Shown piece after piece: positions 43,745 through 52,445 of a DNA stretch of 64,000 bases. The notes beneath the pieces are model-generated. The model did no database searches, had not been told where the DNA came from, and was given only the letters and a program-made list of their open reading frames with translations. The stretch lies in contig JBEKTJ010000001.1 of NCBI GenBank assembly GCA_049516155.1, forward strand, positions 86,699 to 150,698. Direction: 5' to 3'. Positions within the stretch are counted from its first letter, which is position 1, and every line of letters begins with the position of its first letter. The stretch comes from Bog-159 sp049516155. Its GTDB lineage: Bacteria; Acidobacteriota; Terriglobia; Bryobacterales; Bryobacteraceae. Both the position numbers and the translations under genes were made by a program.

Positions 43745-44572
43745 ATGGCCCCAGTAATCCCGATTAGCACGCGGGCGGCGTCGCGGCGGGGAGAGTATGT
43801 GCTGCTGCAACTCGCGCTGCCGGGCCAGCCGGTGCATGATGTGGGGGTGCTGCTGCTGGATACCGATCCGGACTCCGGACGCCACGCTTTGCGGCTGCGC
43901 GCGCACTGGGACGATTTGGCCAACCCCGAAGATGCCGCATATCTGGCCGCTCTGGAGCGCGATTTCCATGACAAAATCGCCGAGATCGGGGACGCGGGCG
44001 CGCGTCGATTGTTGGAGTCGTGGGAGGATTCCCTCTCCCACGTTTTGCGTGTTTCCCAGCGGGAAATCGTAGCGGTGGATTCATTTTCGCGCGTGGCGGA
44101 TCGCATCTTCGAACGGCATGTCGAGCGCATCCCGGTCGAAGCATTCCGCACCCACCTGCCCCTGTACACACTGCGCGCGGCGGCGGGCAAATTCGGCGCC
44201 GACGAAGAAGTAGAAGCCGAGCCGGAAGATTGGGTGCGCGCGCCGGAAGGTTTGCGCCTGACCGACGGAATGTTTGTGGCGCATGTCGAGGGGCGCTCCA
44301 TGGAGCCGCGCATCCCGGATGGCAGCCTGAACATCTTCCGCGGGCCCGTAGTGGGTTCGCGCCAGGGCAAGATCGTGCTGGTGGAGCTGATCGGCGTACA
44401 CGAGAGGTTCACCATCAAGCGGTACACCAGCAGGAAATCCTCCGCCGGTGAAGATGAGTGGCGGCACGAACGCATCCGCCTTGAGCCGCTCAACCCCGAG
44501 TTCGAGGCCTTCGACCTGGCGCCGGATCAGATCAAATACGTCATCGCCGAGTGGCTGCAAACGCTCGCATGA
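43745..44572 (+). CDS. S24 (LexA-like) serine peptidase-fold protein coupled to mutY
   Basis: The C-terminal half is an S24 domain: a putative self-cleavage site AAAGKFG, catalytic Ser in VEGRSMEPRIPDG and catalytic Lys in RFTIKRY. The N-terminal 120 residues (GEYVLLQLALPGQPVHDVGVLLLD) are not a helix-turn-helix but resemble a DUF3037-like domain, so it is not a canonical LexA. Its stop overlaps the mutY start (ATGA), suggesting a link to DNA-damage response. Whether it cleaves itself or regulates anything is inferred. Confidence 0.8.
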   Translation: MAPVIPISTRAASRRGEYVLLQLALPGQPVHDVGVLLLDTDPDSGRHALRLRAHWDDLANPEDAAYLAALERDFHDKIAEIGDAGARRLLESWEDSLSHVLRVSQREIVAVDSFSRVADRIFERHVERIPVEAFRTHLPLYTLRAAAGKFGADEEVEAEPEDWVRAPEGLRLTDGMFVAHVEGRSMEPRIPDGSLNIFRGPVVGSRQGKIVLVELIGVHERFTIKRYTSRKSSAGEDEWRHERIRLEPLNPEFEAFDLAPDQIKYVIAEWLQTLA

Positions 44573-45591
44573 CTCGGCCTTCACTGGCCGCCAGACTGCT
44601 GCGCTGGTACGGTGCGCACCATCGCGATCTCCCCTGGCGGCGCACCCGCGACCCTTACCGCATCTGGGTTTCCGAAATCATGTTGCAGCAGACCCGCGCG
44701 GAGACCGTTGCCCCTTATTACCAAAGATTCCTCGATCGCTTTCCCAGTCTGCCGGTCCTGGCAGCCGCTCCTTTGGAAGAGGTACTGGCGCTTTGGAGCG
44801 GCCTGGGCTATTATTCGCGCGCGCGCAATCTGCATAAAGCCGCGGGGTTGATGGGAGGCGTTTTTCCGGGCAGCTACCAAGGCATCCGGGATCTGCCGGG
44901 GGTGGGCGATTACACCGCCGCCGCAATTGCCAGCATCGCTTTCGGGCTACCCTACGCCGTAGTGGATGGAAATGTCATGCGCGTGATCGCGCGGCTGACC
45001 GGCGATCCGTCCGATATCGGCGCCGGCCGCACCCGCACGCGGTTTCGCGAGCTGGCGCAACAGTATCTCGATGTGCTGGATTGCCGGCATGCGGGCGAGT
45101 TCAACCAGGCCATCATGGAACTGGGCGCCATCGTGTGCCTGCCGCGCGCGCCGCGCTGTGAAGTCTGCCCGCTAGCGGCGTTGTGCGAAGCTAACCGGAC
45201 TGGGTGTCAGCAGCAGTTGCCGGTCAAACTGCGCAAGACGCAGCCGGTGAAGATGGAACTGTCCGTCGCCGTCGTCGAGCGCCGTGGACGCATTCTGCTC
45301 TGGCAGAGAACCGCGGATTCGCGGCGGCTGGCCGGCTTCTGGGAATTACCGTCGCCCGAGCAATTGCCGGATCTCACCGCGCTGGCGGCCATCGGCACGT
45401 TCCGGCACACCATCGCGCAGCATCGCTACCGAGTGACGGTGCGCGCGGGCAGCCTTGCCGCGCATGCGCGTCCCGCGGCCCCCGTGCGCTGGATTCCCCT
45501 CGCGAGACTCGCGGCATTACCCCTCAGCACGACCGCTAAAAAGGCGCTTCGTCTGGCGGGCAAGTCAGAAACTCGAGAATCTTCCGACTGA
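44569..45591 (+). CDS. mutY: A/G-specific adenine glycosylase
   Basis: Removes adenine mispaired with 8-oxoG. It has catalytic Glu36 (SEIMLQQT), HhH (IRDLPGVGDYTAAAI), Asp133 (VVDGNVMRV), the 4Fe-4S cluster ligands C-x6-C-x2-C-x5-C (CLPRAPRCEVCPLAALC) and a C-terminal NUDIX-like domain that reads 8-oxoG. It starts at ATG 44569, overlapping the S24 gene's stop. Its 3' end overlaps the convergent hydrolase gene by 56 bp. Confidence 0.95.
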   Translation: MTRPSLAARLLRWYGAHHRDLPWRRTRDPYRIWVSEIMLQQTRAETVAPYYQRFLDRFPSLPVLAAAPLEEVLALWSGLGYYSRARNLHKAAGLMGGVFPGSYQGIRDLPGVGDYTAAAIASIAFGLPYAVVDGNVMRVIARLTGDPSDIGAGRTRTRFRELAQQYLDVLDCRHAGEFNQAIMELGAIVCLPRAPRCEVCPLAALCEANRTGCQQQLPVKLRKTQPVKMELSVAVVERRGRILLWQRTADSRRLAGFWELPSPEQLPDLTALAAIGTFRHTIAQHRYRVTVRAGSLAAHARPAAPVRWIPLARLAALPLSTTAKKALRLAGKSETRESSD

Positions 45592-46444
45592 CTAACTCGG
45601 GTTGCGCGATGGTCAAATCATGACCCGCATCGGGAATGATTTCTGTTCTTACGCGGGGAGCGATGCTGTTGAGCCGCCGTACCGCCTTCTCAGCGGAGTA
45701 GATCTTCTCATGCTCACCCACCAAAAAGAGCGTGGGCACGCGCAAACTTCTTAGCTCGTGGTCCTGCAAGACCGTGAGTGCGATGCGGCGGCGCGGCTGC
45801 ATACACCGGGACGTCAGCAGCGCCCGGTCCACCGAAGCTTCCATCCTGGCGGCATCTTTGCGCCCCACATCTTCAAGCAGCCAGTAGACGGCTGCTTTGG
45901 CAAAATAACGGCGGCCAGTCAAAACCAGTGCCCCGCGGAAATAAAACGCCCACCGGATGGGCAGCACAGTCGCGGCCGGCGCCAACAAAACAAGCTTGCG
46001 TACGCGGCCCGCAAAGCGAAGCGCATACTGGGTGGCCAACCAGCCGCCCTGAGACATTCCCACTAGATGGATCTTTTCTCCCAGATCGAGAGCGGTGAAT
46101 AGCTCGTCGAGCCAATTCATGAAGTCAGTCGCGCCTGCCATGCGCCGCGTACAAACGCTTCGCCCAACCTCGCCGATAATATCCACCGCGTAGATTCTGT
46201 GCCGCTTCGATAAAGCTTCGATGTTCGGCGCCCAGAACAGCGAAGTGGAAGCCATACCGGGCAGCAACACGAGCGGCTCACCTTCGGCCGGTCCGCTCAC
46301 CCGCACGAATGTGCGGCCGAAGGAGGTGGACACCATCCTGGACTGCGAAACGACCGGCCACTGCTTATCGATCGAATCGCAAAAGGACAGATAGGCATCT
46401 CTTGCCGCGGCCGAACGGTAAGGATAGTAAGACGGAATTCGCAT
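45536..46444 (-). CDS. Alpha/beta-fold hydrolase
   Basis: From ATG 46444 the protein has about 302 residues of alpha/beta-hydrolase fold: VLLPGMASTSLFWAPNIEAL, nucleophile elbow GMSQGGW with Ser, and catalytic His in DAGHDL. The acid after strand 7 is not clear (LVGEHEKIY). It lies 8 nt after the M61 peptidase gene's stop on the same strand, so they are probably co-transcribed. The substrate is unknown. Confidence 0.85.
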   Translation of the reverse strand: MRIPSYYPYRSAAARDAYLSFCDSIDKQWPVVSQSRMVSTSFGRTFVRVSGPAEGEPLVLLPGMASTSLFWAPNIEALSKRHRIYAVDIIGEVGRSVCTRRMAGATDFMNWLDELFTALDLGEKIHLVGMSQGGWLATQYALRFAGRVRKLVLLAPAATVLPIRWAFYFRGALVLTGRRYFAKAAVYWLLEDVGRKDAARMEASVDRALLTSRCMQPRRRIALTVLQDHELRSLRVPTLFLVGEHEKIYSAEKAVRRLNSIAPRVRTEIIPDAGHDLTIAQPELVSRKILEFLTCPPDEAPF

Positions 46445-46452
46445 TCTGTCTC

Positions 46453-48219
46453 TCACTCCCACGCCGTCCGATGCACCGAAGCCGTTGCCGCTTCCAAACT
46501 CCACGCGCCGATGACAGGCACTACGCCCAGCTTCACCGTCACCCGCGTCAGCTTTCCTCGCCGTGCCAGCAGCAGCGGCAGGCTGTCCCCGGGGCGATAG
46601 TTGGCAAGCTGCCGGTCCCAATCGGCCGCGCGTACGCGGAAGTCGGCGAAGCCCACGATTTCATCGCCGGCATCCAGACCGGCTTCGTACGCAGGTGTGC
46701 CGCGCGGAATGCGCTCGACAATCAGGCGGCCGTCCTCCACTTTGGTGTCCGCGCCCAGCCATGCTTGCCCATTCGGCGAGGTGGAAAACGGATCGGCGAA
46801 GCGCAGCCCGAACCAGTCCAGGGCTTCCCGATAGTCCAGTTCGGCCGTCGAGTCGAACACCCGCGCGAACCACGCGTTCAAATCCGTGCCGGCTACCTGC
46901 GACGCCGCCGCGCGAAATGCCGCGGGGGTATATCCGCCGTCCGGCGGATTGCGCGCCAACGCCATCCGCATCACATCGTCGAGGGATTTCGCGCCGCCGG
47001 TAACCGCGCGCACCCGCGCATCCAGAAGAAAGCCGGCTATCGCGCCCTTGGTGTAATAGCTGATGGCTGTGTTTCCCGAGTTTTCATCCGGGCGGTAAAA
47101 CTTGATCCAGGTATCGAAGGAAGATTGCGACAGCGATTGCACGAACCGGCCCGGGGTTGTCTGTAGCTCGCGGATGTTATGCGACAGGCTGGCAAGTAGC
47201 TCTTCCTCGGTCGAGAGGCCCGCGCGGCGCACCATCAGCGGCGCGTAGTAGCTGGTGAAGCCTTCGGCAATGCCCAGGCTGACGGTGTAAGGTTCTGTCT
47301 CATACTCTCCCGGGGTCAACTCCGCGGGACGCAGCCGCTTCACGTTCCAGGCGTGGAACAACTCGTGGCTGGCCAAGTCCAGCCAACGCAGGTAATTCCG
47401 GCGCGTGCGCGTACCCCAACGGTCCGACATAAGGGCCGTGGAATTGCTATGCTCCATGCCGCCGCCCTCGCCGGTCAGCATGTTGAGAAAAAGATATTTG
47501 TCGTAGGGTAGGCCGCCCCACATGCGCGCGTCTTCGCGCACGATGCGCGCCAGATCCTGGGCCGCCCGCGCGCCATCGAAAACGCCATCCTCGCCCACAT
47601 CCACCAGATAATGCGGCTTGCCTTCCACGTCGAACTCATGCACCTCGGGATTGCCCGCCACGATGGGCGAGTCCACCAGCGTTTCGTAATCGGGCGCGCG
47701 GTAATGGTGCGCCTCGCCGGGGACTTGCGGCATCCCGGTGGCGGTCGTCTTCCAGGCGGGCGGCAGAATCAGTTGGACGTCATGCGGGCGCGCGGCATGG
47801 TCCGTCAGCGTCAGAAATGTGGGCGCGCCGTTAAGCAGCGCGAACTCGTCGTCCACCCAGTTATCCTGCACGCCCATCACATGGCAATAGACCCTGTACG
47901 ACACAATCACTGGATCGGCGCCGCCGGTTTCGATCCGCCAGCGGTTCTTGCGCGACTTTTCAATGGCCAACGGGCGTCCGTCGCCCGTGCGCGCCGTCAC
48001 GCCTTCCACGTTCTTGGCATACTCGCGGATAACGTACGGCGTCCACACGGCCATCATGAGCTCGACGTGCGGCTGTGCGCCGGTGGGGACGCGCGCCTCC
48101 ACTTCCACGTAGTGGGTCTGGGGAGCGGGGATCCGTACGGTGTAATAGATCGGCGCGGCCGGCTGCGCTACGCCAAGCGAAGTCAACAGCAGAATTACGG
48201 GGAGGGTCTTAAAAACCAT
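46453..48219 (-). CDS. M61 glycyl-aminopeptidase-family metallopeptidase with PDZ
   Basis: This 588-residue exported protein has a signal peptide (VFKTLPVILLLTSLGVAQ), an N-terminal beta domain, zinc motif HELFHAWNVKRLRP with His285, Glu286 and His289, a downstream Glu in IAEGFTSYY, and a C-terminal PDZ domain (VERIPRGTPAYEAGLDAGDEI). This is the full M61 architecture. It probably acts as a periplasmic or extracellular aminopeptidase with Gly/Ala preference. Confidence 0.92.
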   Translation of the reverse strand: MVFKTLPVILLLTSLGVAQPAAPIYYTVRIPAPQTHYVEVEARVPTGAQPHVELMMAVWTPYVIREYAKNVEGVTARTGDGRPLAIEKSRKNRWRIETGGADPVIVSYRVYCHVMGVQDNWVDDEFALLNGAPTFLTLTDHAARPHDVQLILPPAWKTTATGMPQVPGEAHHYRAPDYETLVDSPIVAGNPEVHEFDVEGKPHYLVDVGEDGVFDGARAAQDLARIVREDARMWGGLPYDKYLFLNMLTGEGGGMEHSNSTALMSDRWGTRTRRNYLRWLDLASHELFHAWNVKRLRPAELTPGEYETEPYTVSLGIAEGFTSYYAPLMVRRAGLSTEEELLASLSHNIRELQTTPGRFVQSLSQSSFDTWIKFYRPDENSGNTAISYYTKGAIAGFLLDARVRAVTGGAKSLDDVMRMALARNPPDGGYTPAAFRAAASQVAGTDLNAWFARVFDSTAELDYREALDWFGLRFADPFSTSPNGQAWLGADTKVEDGRLIVERIPRGTPAYEAGLDAGDEIVGFADFRVRAADWDRQLANYRPGDSLPLLLARRGKLTRVTVKLGVVPVIGAWSLEAATASVHRTAWE

Positions 48220-48269
48220 CTACCGATATTCGCACGGCGGGGCAGCCCCGGAGGCCTGCTCCACTGCAC

Positions 48270-48725
48270 CTACTTAGCGCGCGCCTTCACTCGCGCCGGC
48301 GCTTCCGCTGAACCCGCCGGCTTCCGCGCGGGCGGTTGGCTGAGCAGCCTCTTCACCGCACGCGTCAACTGGCCGACTTCGCCGGCGCTCTTGACGATTA
48401 CCACATCCGCGCCGGTGGACTGCTCAGTCAAACCCAGCGGTTCCACAAATCCGGAGAGCAAGATGATGCGTACGCCGGTGTGCGCACCGCGAATCCGCTT
48501 GATCAACTCCAGCCCATCCATGCGCGGCATTTTGAAATCCGTGACAACCACGTCGAAGTTCTGCTTGGAAAAAAGTTCCAGCGCCTCCTCTCCGCCGGTA
48601 GCCGTGGAGATGTTGTAGCCCAACTCCTGGAGCAGCGACTTGCGTGCGATCAAACCTTGGCGATTGTCGTCGACCAGCAGGATTTCGGCAATTTTTGCAG
48701 GGGGTGGAGCAGAAGCTTGTCTCAT
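48270..48725 (-). CDS. Stand-alone response regulator receiver
   Basis: This CheY-like domain has acidic LVDDN, phosphoacceptor Asp in VVVTDFKMPRMDG, Ser in LLSGF and Lys in VIVKSAG. A basic Ala/Pro/Lys tail of about 25 residues follows. ATG 48725 is preferred; an upstream in-frame start at 48761 would add 12 residues. Partner kinase and output are not encoded nearby. Confidence 0.88.
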   Translation of the reverse strand: MRQASAPPPAKIAEILLVDDNRQGLIARKSLLQELGYNISTATGGEEALELFSKQNFDVVVTDFKMPRMDGLELIKRIRGAHTGVRIILLSGFVEPLGLTEQSTGADVVIVKSAGEVGQLTRAVKRLLSQPPARKPAGSAEAPARVKARAK

Positions 48726-48824
48726 GCTAACGCAGGCGAGGTTACCAGACGGGTAACTCAACTGTCAACACTTTTGCATCAGGTTGTAAAGAGGCGAGAT
48801 GGAGTGCTTGACAAAATGCTTGCG

Positions 48825-49955
48825 CTATTCAACTTCGCGCGGCGCGGTGTAGCCGTTCTTCGCCACAATCTGATATTTGATGGGCTTGCCCTTCTCGTCC
48901 ACCACCCGCAGCGGCTCGTTGGTCGCGGGGTTCACCAGTTCCACTTTGATTTTGCGGAATTTGCCGTCCCGCGCTTTGTTCGCGGGTTCATAGCCGATGG
49001 AGTACTGATTCCGAAGGGAGTCCTGGATGCTGCCGAAAATCGATGGAAACTCGCCATAAAACCGCGGGAAAAAAGCCTGGCCGCCAGTTTCTCTGGCAAA
49101 CGTGTTCATCTGGTTGTCGGCCTGCAGAAAACCGATATTGTCTCCCCTGGGACTCATGATGCGCAACGCTTGCATCAGCCCGATGGCGTAGACCGGAACA
49201 CCCGAATCCTGAATAATCTTGCGCGCCTTATCGTAGGTCAGCTTGCTGAACGTATCGATGCCCGAGGAGAGCAACACGATGGCCTTGCGGCCCTCGATCT
49301 TGGACATGCGGTCTTCGGTATCCGCCAGCGCGTCGAACAGGTTGGCTTCCGAGAAACCCGGAATGCGCAGGCGCTGCATAGCTTCATACGTCTTGCGCTT
49401 GTCGGTGGTAAAGTCCGAGAGGATTTCCTCCTTGAAGTCGTAAGCGATCAACGCCACGTAATCGTCGGGTTTGAGCGTCTGCACGAAACCATACGCCGCG
49501 GACAGCGTTTGATACCACGTTTGCGACCCGTACCACTGGAATTTGGCGCTGAACTCCACCAGCAGACACACCGTCATGGGAGCGGTACTCTTGCCAAAGG
49601 ATTTGATCTGTTGCGGAACGTTGTCTTCCAGGACGCGGAAACTGGCGCGTGGAATATTGGGAATGAAGTGGCCGTGGTTATCCAGGACGGCCACGTCAAC
49701 GCTCACGACATTCACGTCGCTTTTGAAGCTGGGCAGGTTCTCCGGGATGTCCGGCTGGGCTTTCTTGCTCAGCTTCGACGGGATGGGGGCAGCCGCGTCG
49801 GAATCGTCCGTAGACTTGCGCGGCTTCGCCACGGTTTGGTCCACATCCTTCTCGGGGCCCGCTTGGTCCTGTGCGTAGGTCAGGGCGGCTAGCGCGAACA
49901 GCCCTGCCAAGGCTACTGGCAGAGCTGGAATTATGTTCCAGGATTTCATAGACAT
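48825..49955 (-). CDS. VWFA-related acidobacterial protein
   Basis: This secreted 376-residue member of the same family as 42606-43640 has a signal peptide (ALPVALAGLFALAALTYAQ), the lead segment VNVVSVDVAVLDNHGHFIPNIPRASFRVLEDN, and a degenerate VWA domain (CLLVEFSAK; IVLLSSGIDTF) with the DxSxS metal site lost. The end has YSIGYEPANKARDGKFRKIKV. Function unknown. Confidence 0.87.
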   Translation of the reverse strand: MSMKSWNIIPALPVALAGLFALAALTYAQDQAGPEKDVDQTVAKPRKSTDDSDAAAPIPSKLSKKAQPDIPENLPSFKSDVNVVSVDVAVLDNHGHFIPNIPRASFRVLEDNVPQQIKSFGKSTAPMTVCLLVEFSAKFQWYGSQTWYQTLSAAYGFVQTLKPDDYVALIAYDFKEEILSDFTTDKRKTYEAMQRLRIPGFSEANLFDALADTEDRMSKIEGRKAIVLLSSGIDTFSKLTYDKARKIIQDSGVPVYAIGLMQALRIMSPRGDNIGFLQADNQMNTFARETGGQAFFPRFYGEFPSIFGSIQDSLRNQYSIGYEPANKARDGKFRKIKVELVNPATNEPLRVVDEKGKPIKYQIVAKNGYTAPREVE

Positions 49956-50282
49956 ACCAATTCCCCAGCTAAACTATAGCAGACAAGACGCGGCTGCCGG
50001 TGCTTTGGTTTCCGGCAGGGCTTCCTCGTATCATAATTCCAACGCCTGCCGGGCTGTTCCGGCGCTTGTGCCGCTCCGCCACAGGACAGAGTTCCCGTGC
50101 GGATCTCGCAAGACTTGCCTGCCGCTGCGGATCGGCAATTTTCACATCCCCCGGTGCAGGTTGTGCACGGCCCTTTGGCCTGAGTGTGGGCAGCCATACC
50201 AACGCAGACCCGCGCGGTCCCGTAAGTCTTGAATTTCTTGTTTGGGCAGCGCCGTGCATTAGGAGGACCCGGAGGCAAAACA
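49956..50282. other. Divergent intergenic region before the PEP-CTERM gene
   Basis: About 330 bp lie between the VWFA gene and the PEP-CTERM gene, with G/C-rich inverted segments (for example around 50100-50220) and GGAGG just before ATG 50283. I could not match it to a known c-di-GMP or other riboswitch, so no regulatory element is called. Confidence 0.4.
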
Positions 50283-50987
50283 ATGAAGAAGTGTTTTGTG
50301 ATGAATAGCTCAGTGGTGTTGTTCGGACTGTTAGTATTGTCACTAAGTGCCGCGAACGCGTCGCTGTTACCGTGCACAGTTAGTGGCGCGAATTCGGGTG
50401 TCGACGACCCGGTGGTGAGCACTACGGTGATTACTTGCGGGACTCTGACATTTTCCAATTTCGATGTGCCAAACGCCACTGGGGGCGCTTCTGGTCTTAT
50501 CGACGTCCTCGCCGGATCGGATTACGATTCGGTGACGGGCGCCGTCTACCTCAACTTCAATCCCAACTTGGGAGCGAATGAAGACGAGCAATTCCTTTTC
50601 GAAGTGAGCGGGGGTGTCAGCCAGATCGATATGTCGATTGGCGGCAACAATGCGAGTGTCACTGAACGCGCTTGCGCCAACCCCATCGTCACTTCGGGCG
50701 CCTTGGCAGGCTTGTGCACCAATTCCGCTGGCACTGTCTCTGAAACGCCGTTGGGCCAAATCACGGTTGCCTCTGGCGAAGCCGATCAGCCCGTTTTCTC
50801 AACTCCCTTCACCACCACTTCTCCGGTCTATATTTTCAAGGACATCATGACCGGCGCAGACGGCCAGCTCAGTGAGTTCACCCAAAGCTTTGAGCCCGGA
50901 AGTGTTCCGGAGCCGATCACCATGGCCTTGTTGGGATCCGGATTGTTGTGCCTCGGACTTCTGCGCCGTAAATCGCGCAGGAGCTGA
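50283..50987 (+). CDS. PEP-CTERM sorting-domain protein
   Basis: This 234-residue exported protein has an N-terminal signal (SSVVLFGLLVLSLSAANA), a Thr/Asn/Gly-rich beta region with several Cys, and a C-terminal sorting tail: VPEPITMALLGSG, a hydrophobic helix, then RRKSRRS. The tail directs processing by an exosortase during export with exopolysaccharide; no exosortase gene is in the window. Start ATG 50283 follows GGAGG. Confidence 0.92.
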   Translation: MKKCFVMNSSVVLFGLLVLSLSAANASLLPCTVSGANSGVDDPVVSTTVITCGTLTFSNFDVPNATGGASGLIDVLAGSDYDSVTGAVYLNFNPNLGANEDEQFLFEVSGGVSQIDMSIGGNNASVTERACANPIVTSGALAGLCTNSAGTVSETPLGQITVASGEADQPVFSTPFTTTSPVYIFKDIMTGADGQLSEFTQSFEPGSVPEPITMALLGSGLLCLGLLRRKSRRS

Positions 50988-51097
50988 CTGTTGGTGGAAC
51001 GACGGGATATGCCGGCCGCCCGAGGCTATAGTTCAACGAGGGGCGCGACATTCTGACTCCCGCCGGCGCCACGGATCGGCCGCCACAGCGCGGCGTT

Positions 51098-52339
51098 GTG
51101 CCGCGGTTCTTTGCCAATCTCGGTCCCGGGCTGATTACGGGCGCGGCCGACGACGATCCGTCCGGGATCTCGACTTATTCCGTGGCGGGCGCGGCCTTCG
51201 GATATTCCTTTCTGTGGACGGCCCTTGTCTCTTTTCCGTTGATGGCCGCGGTGCAACTCATGTGCGCCCGGATCGGCATGGTAACCGGGAGAGGCCTTGG
51301 GGGCGCCATCCGGTTACGGTATCCACGATGGGTGTTATGGCCCGCCTGTCTGCTGTTGATTGTCGCCAACGTATTTAATATCGGCGCGGATCTGGGTGGC
51401 ATGGCCGACGCCCTGCGCATGGTAACCGGCATCCCGGCCTATTACGGTACGCCTTTCTTTGCATTGCTAATCGGCGGCCTGTTGCTCCGGACATCCTACC
51501 GTCTCATCGCCCGCATCTTCAAGTGGCTCACGCTGGTGTTGTTCGCGTACGTCATCACAGCCTTCCTGGCGCGGCCGAACTGGGCCGGCGTCTTCCGCGG
51601 AACCTTCCTGCCGCATATGGCGTGGACGCGATCGTACATGGCCGTGCTGGTCGGGATTCTGGGGACCACTATCTCTCCGTACCTGTTTTTCTGGCAGGCA
51701 TCCCAAGAGGTCGAGGAAGACCGGAAGCGCGGGAAGAACACCGTGGCTGCGCGCCACGGCTCTACCGATCTGGAATTGACCGTGGCGAAGGAAGACGTGC
51801 TCACGGGCATGTTCTTTTCTAACTTGGTCATGTACTTTATCATTCTCACCACCGCGGCCACGCTGCACGCGCATGGCGCGCGGAATATCGAGACCGCGAG
51901 GCAGGCATCGGAAGCATTGCGTCCTTTGGCAGGCCAGGGCGCGTACTGGCTGTTCACACTGGGATTGATCGGAACCGGCATCTTAGGCGTCCCCGTGCTG
52001 GCGGGATCGTGCGCATATGCCATCGCGGAAGCCGCCTCCTGGAAGGGAGACTCGCTCAGCCGGACCCCGCGCCGCGCGCCGCAATTCTACATGGTGATCG
52101 CGGGCGCCATGCTGGTGGGGCTGGCCCTCGATTTCGCGGGGCTGAACGCGGTCAAGATGCTCTTCTGGTCCGCCGTCGTGAATGGTGTGCTTGCGCCGCC
52201 CCTGGTAATCTTGGTAGTGTTGCTTACGAGCGATCCGAAAGTAATGGGAGTGCGTACGAATTCCCGCGGAGCAAAGATACTAGGATGGATCTGCGCGGCG
52301 CTCATGAGTGCGGCAGCGGTGGCGCTTTTCGTTACATGA
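51098..52339 (+). CDS. Nramp-superfamily metal transporter, atypical
   Basis: This 413-residue integral membrane protein has about 11 helices and Nramp-like topology. TM1 carries DDDPSGISTY instead of DPGN, and the TM6 region reads GTTISPYLFFWQASQEVEED instead of the A-M-P-H signature, so the classical Mn/Fe site is changed. Starts at GTG 51098. Nramp relatives with altered motifs transport other ions such as Mg or Al; the substrate here is not known. Confidence 0.85.
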   Translation: MPRFFANLGPGLITGAADDDPSGISTYSVAGAAFGYSFLWTALVSFPLMAAVQLMCARIGMVTGRGLGGAIRLRYPRWVLWPACLLLIVANVFNIGADLGGMADALRMVTGIPAYYGTPFFALLIGGLLLRTSYRLIARIFKWLTLVLFAYVITAFLARPNWAGVFRGTFLPHMAWTRSYMAVLVGILGTTISPYLFFWQASQEVEEDRKRGKNTVAARHGSTDLELTVAKEDVLTGMFFSNLVMYFIILTTAATLHAHGARNIETARQASEALRPLAGQGAYWLFTLGLIGTGILGVPVLAGSCAYAIAEAASWKGDSLSRTPRRAPQFYMVIAGAMLVGLALDFAGLNAVKMLFWSAVVNGVLAPPLVILVVLLTSDPKVMGVRTNSRGAKILGWICAALMSAAAVALFVT

Positions 52340-52341
52340 AA

Positions 52342-52361
52342 GGGGCCCGCAGCGGGACCCC
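52342..52361 (+). terminator. Possible terminator after the Nramp-like gene
   Basis: GGGGCCC-GCAGC-GGGACCCC forms a stem with one mismatch just after the stop codon. The T tract is poor (CCCGTTTC), so this is a weak candidate. Confidence 0.35.
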
Positions 52362-52445
52362 CCGTTTCACTTGCTAGACTGAAACGATTGGCCGGCTTAA
52401 TCGTCTGCAAAGTTCGCGGACGCGGCTAATTCAGTCGATTCCTCC

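Noticed and set aside
48336..49892. 518-residue plus-strand frame
   Set aside because: It spans the receiver and VWFA genes on the opposite strand; no protein family is visible.
50000..50282. Possible riboswitch before the PEP-CTERM gene
   Set aside because: I could not match the conserved core of c-di-GMP or other classes; hairpins alone are expected at this G+C.
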